Positions 7,914 to 15,930 of a stretch of 30,788 nucleotides of DNA are shown here, piece after piece. The stretch spans positions 1-30,788 of the forward strand of contig CAZRSF010000077.1 in assembly GCA_964602655.1 (NCBI GenBank). Direction: 5' to 3'. The stretch's first letter is position 1. Every line of letters begins with the position of its first letter. Origin of the DNA: Moduliflexus sp964602655. GTDB taxonomy: Bacteria > Moduliflexota > Moduliflexia > Moduliflexales > Moduliflexaceae. The translations under genes and the position numbers were made by a program. Under the pieces are notes generated by a model. It saw nothing but the letters and a program-made list of their open reading frames with translations, was not told the origin of the DNA and did no database searches.

Positions 7914-7918
7914 CAGCT
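7886..7918. repeat. Hairpin family CTGTCAGACACC, copy 1, containing the methyltransferase stop codon
   Basis: Perfect 15-bp arms (7886-7900 and 7904-7918; AGCTGTCAGACACCT and its complement) enclose TCG. It lies between two convergent genes, and the methyltransferase stop TGA (7911-7913) is inside the right arm. A related copy lies at 14442-14468. Confidence 0.85.
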
Positions 7919-7921
7919 ATT

Positions 7922-8206
7922 TCAGTACACTTCCTCATGCGTGCCAATATCAATCAACACAATCGCTTCTGCCCCTGTTTTCTTGTCTTTTTCGAGAGCG
8001 AAGACGATGCGGCAATCATAGCCGCATCCACACGCCCATAGACCGTCAAGTTTCCCGCTGAGTTTATGCGTTTCTAAAGCAGGCGCAAAGACATCCATCG
8101 CCATTTGGCGTAGTGCCTGATCAAGTTTTTGCTGACACCAGGAATGTTTACGGACGAACTTGCGATACGCCTTCTCGAATTTAGGGGTTGAGTGCAGAGT
8201 TCTCAT
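7922..8206 (-). CDS. RelE/YafQ-type mRNA interferase toxin
   Basis: A 94-residue type II toxin expected to cleave mRNA, probably at the ribosome, when released from its antitoxin. Recognisable family segments are HKLSGKLDGLWACGCGYDCRIVF (about 47-69) and the C-terminal end ILIDIGTHEEVY-like stretch (VLIDIGTHEEVY). The basic N-terminal half (KFEKAYRKFVRKH) fits RNA or ribosome contact. The start ATG overlaps the antitoxin stop by an ATGA, so the two are translationally coupled. The family is common in cyanobacteria and related environmental bacteria. It is unclear from sequence alone whether it acts as a RelE-like nuclease or a ParE-like gyrase poison; RelE/YafQ is favoured. Confidence 0.88.
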   Translation of the reverse strand: MRTLHSTPKFEKAYRKFVRKHSWCQQKLDQALRQMAMDVFAPALETHKLSGKLDGLWACGCGYDCRIVFALEKDKKTGAEAIVLIDIGTHEEVY

Positions 8207-8433
8207 TCATTTTCGGCCTCTTCGACCGACGCATGTAACCGGGCGAGCAATTCCTCGACAGGTTCCGCGCGTAATTCCCCGGATTCGAACGTTCGAATTG
8301 CTTGACGAGCATTGGCCGCAATTTCGTCGCGGCGTTCTTCGATTTGACGCCGCCATAACAGATCGAGCAAGGTTTGTTTTTGTTGAGAGGGTAATTGCAT
8401 GACCACCTCAAGCGCGTAATCCAATGTGACCAT
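8203..8433 (-). CDS. Antitoxin of the RelE-type toxin-antitoxin pair
   Basis: A 76-residue acidic, mostly helical protein without a standard helix-turn-helix or ribbon-helix-helix motif that I recognise. The N-terminus (about 1-25) carries YALEVVMQLPSQQKQTLLDLL; the C-terminal part (about 35-75) is a charged helix likely to wrap the toxin. A strong AAGGAGG (8441-8447) lies 7 nt before the start. It precedes the toxin with a 4-bp overlap, the usual antitoxin-first order. The patatin gene ends only 31 bp upstream on the same strand, so the pair may be co-transcribed with the dynamin operon or use its own promoter. Confidence 0.85.
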   Translation of the reverse strand: MVTLDYALEVVMQLPSQQKQTLLDLLWRRQIEERRDEIAANARQAIRTFESGELRAEPVEELLARLHASVEEAENE

Positions 8434-8464
8434 AATGACGCCTCCTTTTGTAATGTCCTCCGAC

Positions 8465-9490
8465 TTATATCAACGGCGGATCGTGAGAAATCCTATCCGT
8501 AGATGCTCTCAAACGATGGATCGCTCTTCGTTGTTCCGCAATGATTTCAATAACATTGCGAATACGCTCTACGCAGCGCCACGCATCGGCATATCCGTTT
8601 TCTTTCAATTCCGCAATGCGTTTCGGGCTGAAATCAATAATGCTTTGCACTAATCCGATACCAGGAATATCATTGGTTATCATCGGTTTTTCTGGCCTGA
8701 TTTCAATAATGGTCTGTTCAGGGAAATCATGGCGATTCCAACTCACGCCATTGAGCAAGTGAATGACGATGACATGCGTACAACCTTGTCGAGCTAACGC
8801 GCCGAACGGAATATTATCCGCTAATCCGCCGTCAACATACGGTTGCCCTTCTATCGTTTGTTTCGGGAACGCTAACGGAATCGCCGCGCTGGCTAAGAGC
8901 AATGTATAAATTGACTCATCATGCTGACAATCTTGCACCCGCAGCCATTCTGATTTTACGCCCGCCAACGCCCGCATACAATCGAGCGCGGCGCTGAACA
9001 ACACATCATATTCGATCTTTGGAAGATGCAATGATGGAAAGACGGTTGCCCAGAGTTCGATGCCTTGTCTTATTTCGGAAGGCTTGATCATCTTCCGTAA
9101 AATGCGGTCAATCGGCGCAATATCGAAAAGAGAGTCAGGCGAGGTCAACATGCCTTGCATTCGCAGAAATTTATTGATCCAATCATTGTATTGTGCGGCA
9201 AAATATCCGGCAGCTTTCGTGGCGATTGTCCCAATCAGGCCGGGATGAAGTCGTAAAATATTCGACTGCCCTAATTCGAACCATAACGAATTCAATTCAT
9301 TTACTGCTGCTGTGAATGGCTGATATGAAGCTAATACCGCTCCATTCAATGCGCCGATGCTTGTGCCTGCGATGATATGCGGGACAAAGCCGATTTCTGC
9401 GAGATACCGAAGAGCGCCAGCCTGATACGCGCCTTTCGCGCCGCCGCCCGCCAAGACTAATCCGAATTTTGCGTTCTTATCGTCCATCAT
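8465..9490 (-). CDS. Patatin-like phospholipase
   Basis: A predicted Ser-Asp dyad lipid acyl hydrolase acting on membrane phospholipids. From the ATG at 9490 (341 residues) the oxyanion loop GGGAKGAY spans 15-22, the nucleophile elbow GTSIG has Ser44, and the dyad Asp220 lies in VDGGLADNIP. All catalytic parts are intact. AAGGAG (9501-9506) favours 9490 (10 nt); a TTG at 9496 is an alternative. No signal peptide is seen, so it should be cytoplasmic or peripherally membrane bound. It overlaps the upstream RdcB-like gene by 14 bp, which indicates co-translation with the dynamin partner pair. It resembles RssA/YchK-type bacterial patatins. Co-operation with a membrane-remodelling GTPase is an inference from the operon. 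Confidence 0.92.
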   Translation of the reverse strand: MMDDKNAKFGLVLAGGGAKGAYQAGALRYLAEIGFVPHIIAGTSIGALNGAVLASYQPFTAAVNELNSLWFELGQSNILRLHPGLIGTIATKAAGYFAAQYNDWINKFLRMQGMLTSPDSLFDIAPIDRILRKMIKPSEIRQGIELWATVFPSLHLPKIEYDVLFSAALDCMRALAGVKSEWLRVQDCQHDESIYTLLLASAAIPLAFPKQTIEGQPYVDGGLADNIPFGALARQGCTHVIVIHLLNGVSWNRHDFPEQTIIEIRPEKPMITNDIPGIGLVQSIIDFSPKRIAELKENGYADAWRCVERIRNVIEIIAEQRRAIHRLRASTDRISHDPPLI

Positions 9491-10496
9491 TGGCAAGCGT
9501 CTCCTTTCTCGCTGACATAATTCTTAAGCAGTCGTCGGAGGTTTCATTGATAACAGCCTTGACGAAATTTTCGGTATTGCTTGTGCGATATATTCCCGGA
9601 AGTTGCTGTTGGCAGATTTCGAACGCAAACTCCCCGACTTTGGACGGGCGAATTTCACTGGGAAGAATCGCTGTTTCTAAGGCCGTTCCAATCATGAACG
9701 TATGCGGCAATTCTATGAGTCTTTTCGGAACAATAGAACGTATATCCAGCAAGCTGTTCGAAAGCGATACATCGTCTTTTTGCATGATAGAACAAGCTTC
9801 ATCAATCTCGTCTGCCAAACTTAACAATGCTTTTCTCTCCGGCAGTCCCCTTTTGGAATTGGCAAAGATATTTCCGCACAACTTCTCGCGGTATGTCTTA
9901 CTATCTCCGGTTTCCAATTCATACAAGGCAACAGAACTGCTGAACATCTCTCGCGTTAATAACATGACTTGCATGATCCAGGGTAGTTCCACATACGTTT
10001 GATTCGACATCCATGCCGTGATAATTCGTTCGAAATCCTCCTTCGCCGCTAATTTCAACTCGATATGACGCAAGCGTTGTTCATGATCATCAAGGCAAGA
10101 GACAATTTTTTCAATCTGTTCCTGAATCATGCGAAGTTCTTGCGAATGATTGCGGATCGCCTGCCGCGCCTCCAATAACGATTGCTGCGTGGTTTCTAAG
10201 GCGACATGACTCACGCGCAACGAGTCGGTCAACTCCGTGACAAGTTTCAGCATGTTTTCCTGCCCGACCAGCATGTTTTCATCGAGCAGCAATTGCTGTT
10301 TTTCCTCATCACGAGAAAATTGATCGAACAGCCAGTCCCAAAATTTACGCCGTTTTCGATATTGGAGAATATCACGATTGACATCGAAGCCGTTTACCAG
10401 ATCAATCAACGCCTTATCGCTGACAAGCGGAATACGTTCTTCCAAATGCTTGATTTCTTGAATAACAGAGTGGTTGCTTGAAAGTCTATTTTCCAT
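9477..10496 (-). CDS. RdcB/YjcZ-like partner protein of the dynamin-like GTPase
   Basis: A 339-residue soluble protein. The N-terminus (about 18-55) has IPLVSDKALIDLVNGFD and a basic aromatic stretch RKRRKFWDWLFDQ. A long helical coiled-coil region follows (about 60-160). The C-terminal half (about 165-330) is a globular region of unknown fold. The N-terminal pattern and the position directly after a CrfC/RdcA-type dynamin gene match my memory of E. coli YjcZ (RdcB), which works with YjdA (RdcA/CrfC) in activating the diguanylate cyclase DgcE. The gene starts inside the end of the dynamin gene (11-bp overlap) without a clear ribosome binding site, so translational coupling is likely. The family assignment is moderate and rests on recalled similarity plus synteny. 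Confidence 0.7.
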   Translation of the reverse strand: MENRLSSNHSVIQEIKHLEERIPLVSDKALIDLVNGFDVNRDILQYRKRRKFWDWLFDQFSRDEEKQQLLLDENMLVGQENMLKLVTELTDSLRVSHVALETTQQSLLEARQAIRNHSQELRMIQEQIEKIVSCLDDHEQRLRHIELKLAAKEDFERIITAWMSNQTYVELPWIMQVMLLTREMFSSSVALYELETGDSKTYREKLCGNIFANSKRGLPERKALLSLADEIDEACSIMQKDDVSLSNSLLDIRSIVPKRLIELPHTFMIGTALETAILPSEIRPSKVGEFAFEICQQQLPGIYRTSNTENFVKAVINETSDDCLRIMSARKETLANDGR

Positions 10497-12789
10497 GTTG
10501 CTGTCTCATGATCTCCGACACAGAAGCAAGATGTCTCTCTGCATCTTGAATTTGCGCCTTGATTTGTGGAATAAATGTGTCAAGGTCTCTGGATAAACGC
10601 GCTTTTTTCTCCCCTTCCAGTTTGTGATCGTTCAACGCGCTTTCAAGGGTATTATAGTAGGCTTCGAAATATTTCCGAACCGAATCGAAAAATTCGCGCA
10701 TCCGCGCTTCGAAATTTTGGTCAAGATAGATTCGAAGAGATGCCTCAATTTTTTCAAAATTCGACGCCACTGATTCATTGATTTTATCATACAAATTATT
10801 CAAAGAAACCATGTAAAACATCTTGATTTTCGTTACCCATAATGGAATTCTAAAGGGAATTTTCCAGACATACACCCATTTCCAAATATTTTCATTGTGT
10901 TGTTTCGATTCGACAATATCTTCGATGTCCGGTTTTACGCTTGGCCATTCTGGTTTCGGCATCTTGATTCCGATATGAATCGTTTTATGCAAACGCTCTT
11001 CTGCTTGCTTGATAAGTTGGCCTGTTTTGCTTAAAAAGTTCTGACGAAGTCGATCATTCGTTGATTGAATCTCACGCATCGTTGTCAAGCGCAAATCCGC
11101 AATTTCGGCTTTGACATAGCCTTCGAAAAATCTAATAATCCGATTAGAAAATTCCTGAGCGTGGTATTTACTCAAAAATTGAAACGATGTGTTTTCTTCC
11201 CCTACCTCAAATTCTTCACATAACTTATGAAAAAAACGCCGAAATTCTGTCATTTCCTCGGATTTCATATCTTGAATTTTCGCCTGTTTTTTGGCACTTT
11301 TGATCTGTTTTCGGAGACGTGTTTGTAATTCTTCTTTGTATTCCATAATATCCGCTTCCCATGGCTTTTGGAGTTCTTGCAATTGTTTCAAATCCTCTTC
11401 AAGCGCCTGTAATTGTTCTTGAATTTTTCCTTGTTCAACAGGGAGCATTTCTTTTCGCTCTTCAAGATCGTGTAATAATAAAGAAAGCGAATTATTTGCA
11501 AAATTCAACGCAGATTGCAGGCATTTCGGAGCGACTTGTAACATCAGCGTATAAATTGCTTTTTCTAAAAACATTTTAAAACCCGAATCGTCCCAGAGAT
11601 AGCCAGCTTCTTCGGAAAGTTCTCCGATACTGCTTTGAGCGAGCTTGCTTTCCCATCTGCCTCTCAACACCTCTTTTGCCAAAGCTCTGGATGTGTTCAT
11701 TTCAGTCACGTCAAGATTTGGGCATTCTCGAACTTCCAGCAAAAAATTCGTCGCGCAAAACGCCTGTTTCGCAGCAACTTCAAACACGCGATCTTCATCG
11801 TCTTTGATGCCGAATTGAACAGTAACAAATTGTCTAACCTCTTCAGGGGTCATGTCTTTCTCTTCGTTGCGTTGGTCAATCTTATTTACCAACACGTAAA
11901 GATGCTCTTTCCCGCGTTCATTCCCTCGATGATTAACAATATTTTGAACCTTTTGCCGGATGTTTTCTGCCGCCTGATTATTTAACTGTGTAAAATCAAG
12001 CACAAGCAGCACGATAGAGCTTTTTTCAAGCTGTACCTGAACTACGTCAGAAAGATTTAGGTTCGCAGATTCATTTTCCCCCGGCGTATCAATTACAATC
12101 AAATTTCCCATCTTTTCAGATGTTTTTGCGTTTTTCAGGTGCAATACTGGGGCGTGAATGCGAGGGATCGTATCGAATTTTTTAAAGACATCAACCTCAG
12201 AATCAGGGGCGACAATTCCATATAAACGAACGATGTCGTTCATGGTCTCTAACGTCTTGTAAATATCCTGCCGTTCCGTGATTTTATTTTGACGCGGAAA
12301 TGTATATTGTCCTGTTCGGATCCTTTCAGCCAGCGTTTTCAAATAATCCATCTTCTCCAATTCATCAAGAGGCTCGTTATTTGTTTTGAGTTCTTGAAGA
12401 CGCTTCTGAAGGATATCAAGAATATTTTCGAAAACGGCAAGAATATCATTGTTTAATTCCAAATAGGGTTTATCAAGATTAGGGTTGAATGTAATTTCGG
12501 TTGGCAGCACGGTCATTGCCGTATTGCGGCTCGGCAAGAGTTCTTGGCCGGCAATCGCATTAATAATCGTGGACTTTCCCGCTTTCATCGGCGCAACCAC
12601 CGCCATGCGCAATTGTAAATGCGTAATTTTTTCGATTTCTTCATTGATGCGGGTTTTTATGGCAGTACATTTGCCATTCTTTGCCTCATTGAAATCAACC
12701 ATATTCCCAATATGCGTAACAAACGAACTGACACCATTCAAAAAACGGAGCACGTCTTGTTGAAGTTGCTCAATCGGTAACTGCTTCAT
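10486..12789 (-). CDS. Dynamin-like GTPase, RdcA/CrfC (YjdA) type
   Basis: A large GTPase expected to self-assemble and act at membranes. The ATG at 12789 has GGAG 8 nt upstream, giving 767 residues. G motifs are visible: P-loop APMKAGKST (66-74), switch I Thr in AMTVLPT (about 91-97), DTPG (234-237) and NKID (302-305). Helical bundle and coiled-coil regions follow (about 415-510 and 560-620). A Trp- and aromatic-rich segment at about 634-663 (WKWVYVWKIPFRIPLW) may be the membrane-contacting paddle. The G domain resembles E. coli CrfC/RdcA closely (MKAGKSTxINAI, LPxRN, DTPGxNE, LYVLVNKxDQ). The next gene is RdcB-like, as in E. coli, but here a patatin follows. Roles in c-di-GMP control, membrane repair or phage defence are all possible. 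Confidence 0.88.
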   Translation of the reverse strand: MKQLPIEQLQQDVLRFLNGVSSFVTHIGNMVDFNEAKNGKCTAIKTRINEEIEKITHLQLRMAVVAPMKAGKSTIINAIAGQELLPSRNTAMTVLPTEITFNPNLDKPYLELNNDILAVFENILDILQKRLQELKTNNEPLDELEKMDYLKTLAERIRTGQYTFPRQNKITERQDIYKTLETMNDIVRLYGIVAPDSEVDVFKKFDTIPRIHAPVLHLKNAKTSEKMGNLIVIDTPGENESANLNLSDVVQVQLEKSSIVLLVLDFTQLNNQAAENIRQKVQNIVNHRGNERGKEHLYVLVNKIDQRNEEKDMTPEEVRQFVTVQFGIKDDEDRVFEVAAKQAFCATNFLLEVRECPNLDVTEMNTSRALAKEVLRGRWESKLAQSSIGELSEEAGYLWDDSGFKMFLEKAIYTLMLQVAPKCLQSALNFANNSLSLLLHDLEERKEMLPVEQGKIQEQLQALEEDLKQLQELQKPWEADIMEYKEELQTRLRKQIKSAKKQAKIQDMKSEEMTEFRRFFHKLCEEFEVGEENTSFQFLSKYHAQEFSNRIIRFFEGYVKAEIADLRLTTMREIQSTNDRLRQNFLSKTGQLIKQAEERLHKTIHIGIKMPKPEWPSVKPDIEDIVESKQHNENIWKWVYVWKIPFRIPLWVTKIKMFYMVSLNNLYDKINESVASNFEKIEASLRIYLDQNFEARMREFFDSVRKYFEAYYNTLESALNDHKLEGEKKARLSRDLDTFIPQIKAQIQDAERHLASVSEIMRQQHGK

Positions 12790-12895
12790 ATAAAATTCTC
12801 CATTGTACACGACGTATTCATTCGAACATCAACATGCGAGATTTTTTTATGATGTCCCAAAAACCCGAAAAAAGTCAAGAGAAAAGCCGGGCGCG

Positions 12896-13834
12896 TTACA
12901 ACACGCCTCGCGCTGCTTGCGTGATTTGCCATTGGAAACGGAGGCGTTGCGCGGCGGTCTTCCAGTCGCGACGTTTGAGGGCGGTGACGCCGTATAGCAG
13001 GGCGTTGACGCCGAACGCGGCGCACATTGAGGCGAAAACCGCGCTTCTGCGCCAGAGGGGATAATGTTTGCGGATAAATTGAAAACGGGCGCGCCAGCCT
13101 TGCAGATGCTTTCTTTCGGTTTCCGCGCCGAGCAGATGCTGCGTGCTGGCGCCGGCGTAATGAATGACGGCGTGTTCGGTGGGGAAATAATAGATTTCCC
13201 AGCCCGCTTGCCGCATCCGGTAGCAGAGATCGCTGTCTTCGCCGTAGAGAAAAAAGGCCGAATCCATCCCCTGACATTGCCGCAGCACGTCGCGCCGCGC
13301 TAAGAAGCACGCGCCGACGACAAAATCCACCGGGCGAGGCGTCTCGACTTCATGCGGCGCATAATTGCCGGAAAGCGGCGTTTCCCAGTAAAACCGGGCA
13401 AACGTTGACAGATAAAACAGGTTGAGCGCGGACGGGAAACGAAAGCAGGAATCCTGAAACGTACCGTCGGCATAAACCAACCGCCCGCCGACGCCGCCGA
13501 CCTGCGGATAACGATCCAAAAATCCGCAGAGTTCCGCCAGCGTATTCCCTTGCAGCAGCGTATCGCTGTTCAGATAGAGGACATAGCGCCCCTGCGCTGC
13601 CTCAAGTCCCTGATTATTCGCAATCGCGTAGCGGTTATTTGTCGCGTTTTCGATGCGGCGCACATACGGAAAACGGCGTTTCAGCATCGCCATGCTATCG
13701 TCGGCGGAAGCGTTATCCACCACGATGACTTCGAACGACACGCCGCGCGTCTGGTCGTAAATCGAAGCGAGACACGCTTCCAGCAATTGCCGGGTGTTGA
13801 AATTCACGATGACGACGGATAGATCGAGACTCAT
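12896..13834 (-). CDS. GT2-family glycosyltransferase (rhamnosyltransferase-like)
   Basis: A GT-A fold, inverting glycosyltransferase of 312 residues. The N-terminus LSVVIVNFNTRQLLEACLAS (from residue 4) and VIVVDNASADDS (about 38-49) are the nucleotide-binding strands. LYLNSDT (about 86-92) carries the metal-binding DxD-type motif (NSD), and FFLYGEDSDLCYRMRQAGW (about 192-210) holds the ED acceptor-side motif. A C-terminal hydrophobic stretch (VFASMCAAFGVNALLYGVTAL) suggests membrane attachment. The start ATG at 13834 overlaps the stop of the transglutaminase gene as ATGA, so the two are coupled. The domain is close to WbbL-type rhamnosyltransferases (family-level recall). It probably contributes to surface polysaccharide. 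Confidence 0.92.
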   Translation of the reverse strand: MSLDLSVVIVNFNTRQLLEACLASIYDQTRGVSFEVIVVDNASADDSMAMLKRRFPYVRRIENATNNRYAIANNQGLEAAQGRYVLYLNSDTLLQGNTLAELCGFLDRYPQVGGVGGRLVYADGTFQDSCFRFPSALNLFYLSTFARFYWETPLSGNYAPHEVETPRPVDFVVGACFLARRDVLRQCQGMDSAFFLYGEDSDLCYRMRQAGWEIYYFPTEHAVIHYAGASTQHLLGAETERKHLQGWRARFQFIRKHYPLWRRSAVFASMCAAFGVNALLYGVTALKRRDWKTAAQRLRFQWQITQAARGVL

Positions 13835-14421
13835 ACGGGATGATTCGGCAGAATTTCGATGTCTGGCAATTGCTCCCACGCTTCTTCCACCGGAATCTGC
13901 TGCTGCAAAAACCGGACAATCAACGGCAGCGGTTCCGGCCAGATTTCCTGAAATAACGCCTCGCCGTCGAATTTGACGGAAAAGGCCAACTGTTCGCGGG
14001 GCGGCGTGAATTGCGCGTTGACGCCCGGTTTATTACCACGCGGATCGATGCGATACCAGCCGATTTCCGGCAAAAACACCACGACTAATCCATGCAGGCA
14101 GAACGGCGCGCCATCGTCGTTGAGGCTGAGGCGCTGATAGCATAATCCGACGGGAATCCGATTGGCGCGGAGCAGCGCGGCTAACAGATGGCTTTTCGCG
14201 TAGCAAAAGCCCGTGCCATGTTGTAAGACTTCCGACGCCGCGCAGGTCAGCGGATTCATGCGGTAATCGTAACTATGTTTGATTTCGTCCCGCACCCATT
14301 CAAAGCAGCGTTTGGCAATCGCGGTGACATTGTGGTCGTCTCCGGCGAGTTGTTGGGCTAATTGCAAAACATCAGGATGCGTCCAATTTAGAATATCCGT
14401 TTCAGCTAAATAGTGTTGCAT
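13831..14421 (-). CDS. Transglutaminase-like cysteine peptidase-fold protein
   Basis: A 196-residue single-domain protein of the transglutaminase core fold. The catalytic triad is readable: Cys in GTGFCYAKSHLLAALLR, His in FCLHGLVVV and Asp in WYRIDPRGNK. The preceding helix (AKRCFEWVRDEIKHSYDYR) is typical of the family. There is no signal peptide, so a cytoplasmic role is expected. Members act as peptidases, amidases or cross-linking enzymes; the actual reaction cannot be told. The ATG at 14421 has a weak GAG site; a longer reading from 14451 would start in a hairpin repeat. The ATGA overlap with the GT2 gene shows co-translation. Confidence 0.88.
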   Translation of the reverse strand: MQHYLAETDILNWTHPDVLQLAQQLAGDDHNVTAIAKRCFEWVRDEIKHSYDYRMNPLTCAASEVLQHGTGFCYAKSHLLAALLRANRIPVGLCYQRLSLNDDGAPFCLHGLVVVFLPEIGWYRIDPRGNKPGVNAQFTPPREQLAFSVKFDGEALFQEIWPEPLPLIVRFLQQQIPVEEAWEQLPDIEILPNHPV

Positions 14422-14441
14422 AGCATCTCGTTTTCTATCGT

Positions 14442-14468
14442 TGTCAGGCACTTCGAAAGTGTCTGACA
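14442..14468. repeat. Hairpin family CTGTCAGACACC, copy 2
   Basis: TGTCAGGCACTT (14442-14453) and AAGTGTCTGACA (14457-14468) form a 12-bp stem with one G-T wobble and loop CGA. It is a near copy of the stem at 7886-7918, and the changes largely keep pairing. It lies just upstream of the transglutaminase start. Confidence 0.75.
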
Positions 14469-14581
14469 GCGTGCCATATCATATTATGTTCCGTGTCTGT
14501 ACATATCTGCGATTCTGACGATGTCGGAAGAAATTCGTCAACAAATTTTTGGTACGAAAGAGATTTCGATAAACGCATATT

Positions 14582-14611
14582 TTGACACAAAACAGATTGA
14601 CATGATTTAAA
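14582..14611 (+). promoter_or_regulatory. Candidate promoter for the 2-hydroxyacid dehydrogenase
   Basis: TTGACA (14582-14587) is followed after 18 bp by TTTAAA (14606-14611), preceded by TGA as in an extended -10. A second TTGACA (14597-14602) overlaps. It would give a leader of about 100 nt that contains the hairpin at 14655-14701. Confidence 0.4.
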
Positions 14612-14654
14612 TGTTCTGAACAACATGGATTCAGTAATTTCTGAGAACATACAC

Positions 14655-14701
14655 GGAGTGCCAGAGCTTGCTCTGGCCGCCAAAGCAAGCTTTGGCACTC
14701 C
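14655..14701. repeat. Compound hairpin just upstream of the hydroxyacid dehydrogenase
   Basis: Two 22-nt arms (14655-14676 and 14680-14701) begin with GGAGTGCCA and its complement and differ at two positions. Each arm is itself a small palindrome (CAGAGCTTGCTCTG and CAAAGCAAGCTTTG). The paired changes suggest selection for each small hairpin. It ends 19 bp before the start codon, in the mRNA leader. Confidence 0.8.
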
Positions 14702-14720
14702 TAAACGAAAGGAAAACACC

Positions 14721-15692
14721 ATGAATAGACCGAATATTTATATTACCCGCCTGATTCCGCAGAGTGGCATTGAAATGTTAAAAGCGACCTGCGATGTTGA
14801 AATCAATCCGCATGATCGCCCGTTGACACGGCAGGAGTTGTTGGCGCAAATTAAAGGCCGTGATGGTATTGTTACTATGCTGACCGACAAAGTGGATGCC
14901 GAATTTTTGGACGCTGCCGCAGGCGTCAAAGGCGTGGCGAATTTCGCGGTCGGGTTCGACAATATGGATGTCAAAGAAGCGACGAAACGCGGCGTGCCGG
15001 TTTCCAACACGCCGGGCGTCTTGACGAACGCGACGGCGGAAATGGCCTGGGCGCTGCTCTTTGCGATCTGCCGCAGGGTCGTGGAATCTGACGCGGTGAT
15101 GCGTTCCGGGCAGTGGCCGGGCTGGGCGCCGTTGCAATTCATCGGCGGCGACGTGACCGGCAAGACGCTCGGCATTGTCGGCGCAGGGCGGATCGGTACG
15201 GCAATGGCGATGAAATCGCGCGGTTTTGACATGCCGGTGCTTTACACGGGAGGCCGTCGAAATGAAAAATTGGAACAAGAGTTGGGCGCGAAAAAGGTCG
15301 AGTTTAACGAATTGTTAGCCGCGTCGGATTTCATCAGCCTGCATGTGCCGCTCTTGCCGGAAACTCGCCATCTGTTCGGCGCAGCGCAATTTAAGATGAT
15401 GAAACAGACCGCCTATCTGATTAATACGTCACGCGGCCCGGTCATCAACGAGGCGGAACTGGTGGAAGCATTGAAAAATAACGTCATCGCGGGCGCAGGG
15501 CTGGATGTGTATGAATTCGAGCCGAAGATGGCAGACGGTTTGAACGATCTGAAAAATGTCGTGGTCGCGCCGCATACTGGCTCGGCGTCGGTCTCTTCCC
15601 GTGAGGATATGTCGCGGCTCGTGGCGGAAAATATGCTGGCAATGATCGCCGGAACGCCTGCGCCGACCTGCTTGAATCCTGAAATATATTGA
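14721..15692 (+). CDS. D-isomer-specific 2-hydroxyacid dehydrogenase (glyoxylate/hydroxypyruvate reductase-like)
   Basis: A 323-residue NAD(P)H-dependent enzyme expected to reduce glyoxylate, hydroxypyruvate or a related 2-keto acid. The ATG at 14721 has AAGGA 8 nt upstream, and the protein then begins MNRPNIYITRLIPQSG. The dinucleotide fold carries GIVGAGRIG (about 151-159). The catalytic residues are Arg in NTSRGPVINE, Glu in VYEFEPKM and His in APHTGSAS. The length and the LTDKVDAEFLDAA and NTPGVLTNATAEMAW segments match the GyaR/glyoxylate reductase group. It is monocistronic, with hairpins on both sides. The exact substrate is not certain. Confidence 0.93.
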   Translation: MNRPNIYITRLIPQSGIEMLKATCDVEINPHDRPLTRQELLAQIKGRDGIVTMLTDKVDAEFLDAAAGVKGVANFAVGFDNMDVKEATKRGVPVSNTPGVLTNATAEMAWALLFAICRRVVESDAVMRSGQWPGWAPLQFIGGDVTGKTLGIVGAGRIGTAMAMKSRGFDMPVLYTGGRRNEKLEQELGAKKVEFNELLAASDFISLHVPLLPETRHLFGAAQFKMMKQTAYLINTSRGPVINEAELVEALKNNVIAGAGLDVYEFEPKMADGLNDLKNVVVAPHTGSASVSSREDMSRLVAENMLAMIAGTPAPTCLNPEIY

Positions 15693-15698
15693 TTTCAT

Positions 15699-15897
15699 AT
15701 AAAATTTTTACGCCTGAACGATTTGCATTTTCATCGTTTTACGCAGGCCAACGCCGCGATTCTCGCCATGCTTAAAGCCAGTCGAGAACGCTGCCCGGCG
15801 CATCGGCTGATTATCACCGGCGGCGGCGAAGAGTCTTGTATGTCGAAATTGTATTTCGACACACGCGCTGTATGAACAGGCGGACGAGTGGACGAAA
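15699..15897 (+). pseudogene. Decayed metallophosphoesterase N-terminal fragment interrupted by hairpins
   Basis: Translating from 15699 (an ATA where ATG is expected) gives IKFLRLNDLHFHRF, then NAAILAMLKASRERCPAHRL and IITGGGEE. This resembles the first strands of calcineurin-like phosphoesterases (normally SDLHF and ITGD with metal-binding Asp). At about 15834-15865 a 9-3-9 hairpin interrupts the frame, and afterwards another frame continues ALYEQADEWTK (about 15865-15897) before a second hairpin. No remaining metal motifs follow. Start codon loss, Asp to Gly in the ITGD motif, frameshift and truncation indicate a pseudogene. Identification is by eye and moderate. Confidence 0.5.
15841..15861. 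repeat. 9-3-9 hairpin family, copy inside the phosphoesterase remnant
   Basis: TGTCGAAAT (15841-15849), loop TGT, ATTTCGACA (15853-15861): a perfect 21-nt hairpin of the same geometry and core (CGAAA/TTTCG) as 3293-3313. Confidence 0.75.
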
Positions 15898-15930
15898 AAA
15901 AATTTCGTCCTACATGTACATGGGAGATAA
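15888..15930 (+). repeat. 43-bp hairpin repeat, copy B
   Basis: Begins GTGGACGAAA, has a hairpin at 15890-15910 and ends CATGTACATGGGAGATAA. It matches the 3291-3333 copy at 38 of 43 positions. No gene starts within normal spacing of its GGGAG, unlike copy A. Confidence 0.75.

Noticed and set aside
12802..12832. Possible promoter (TTGATG and TACAAT) directly before the dynamin gene
   Set aside because: Spacing is 19 bp and transcription would start at or beyond the Shine-Dalgarno site, leaving no ribosome binding site on the transcript.
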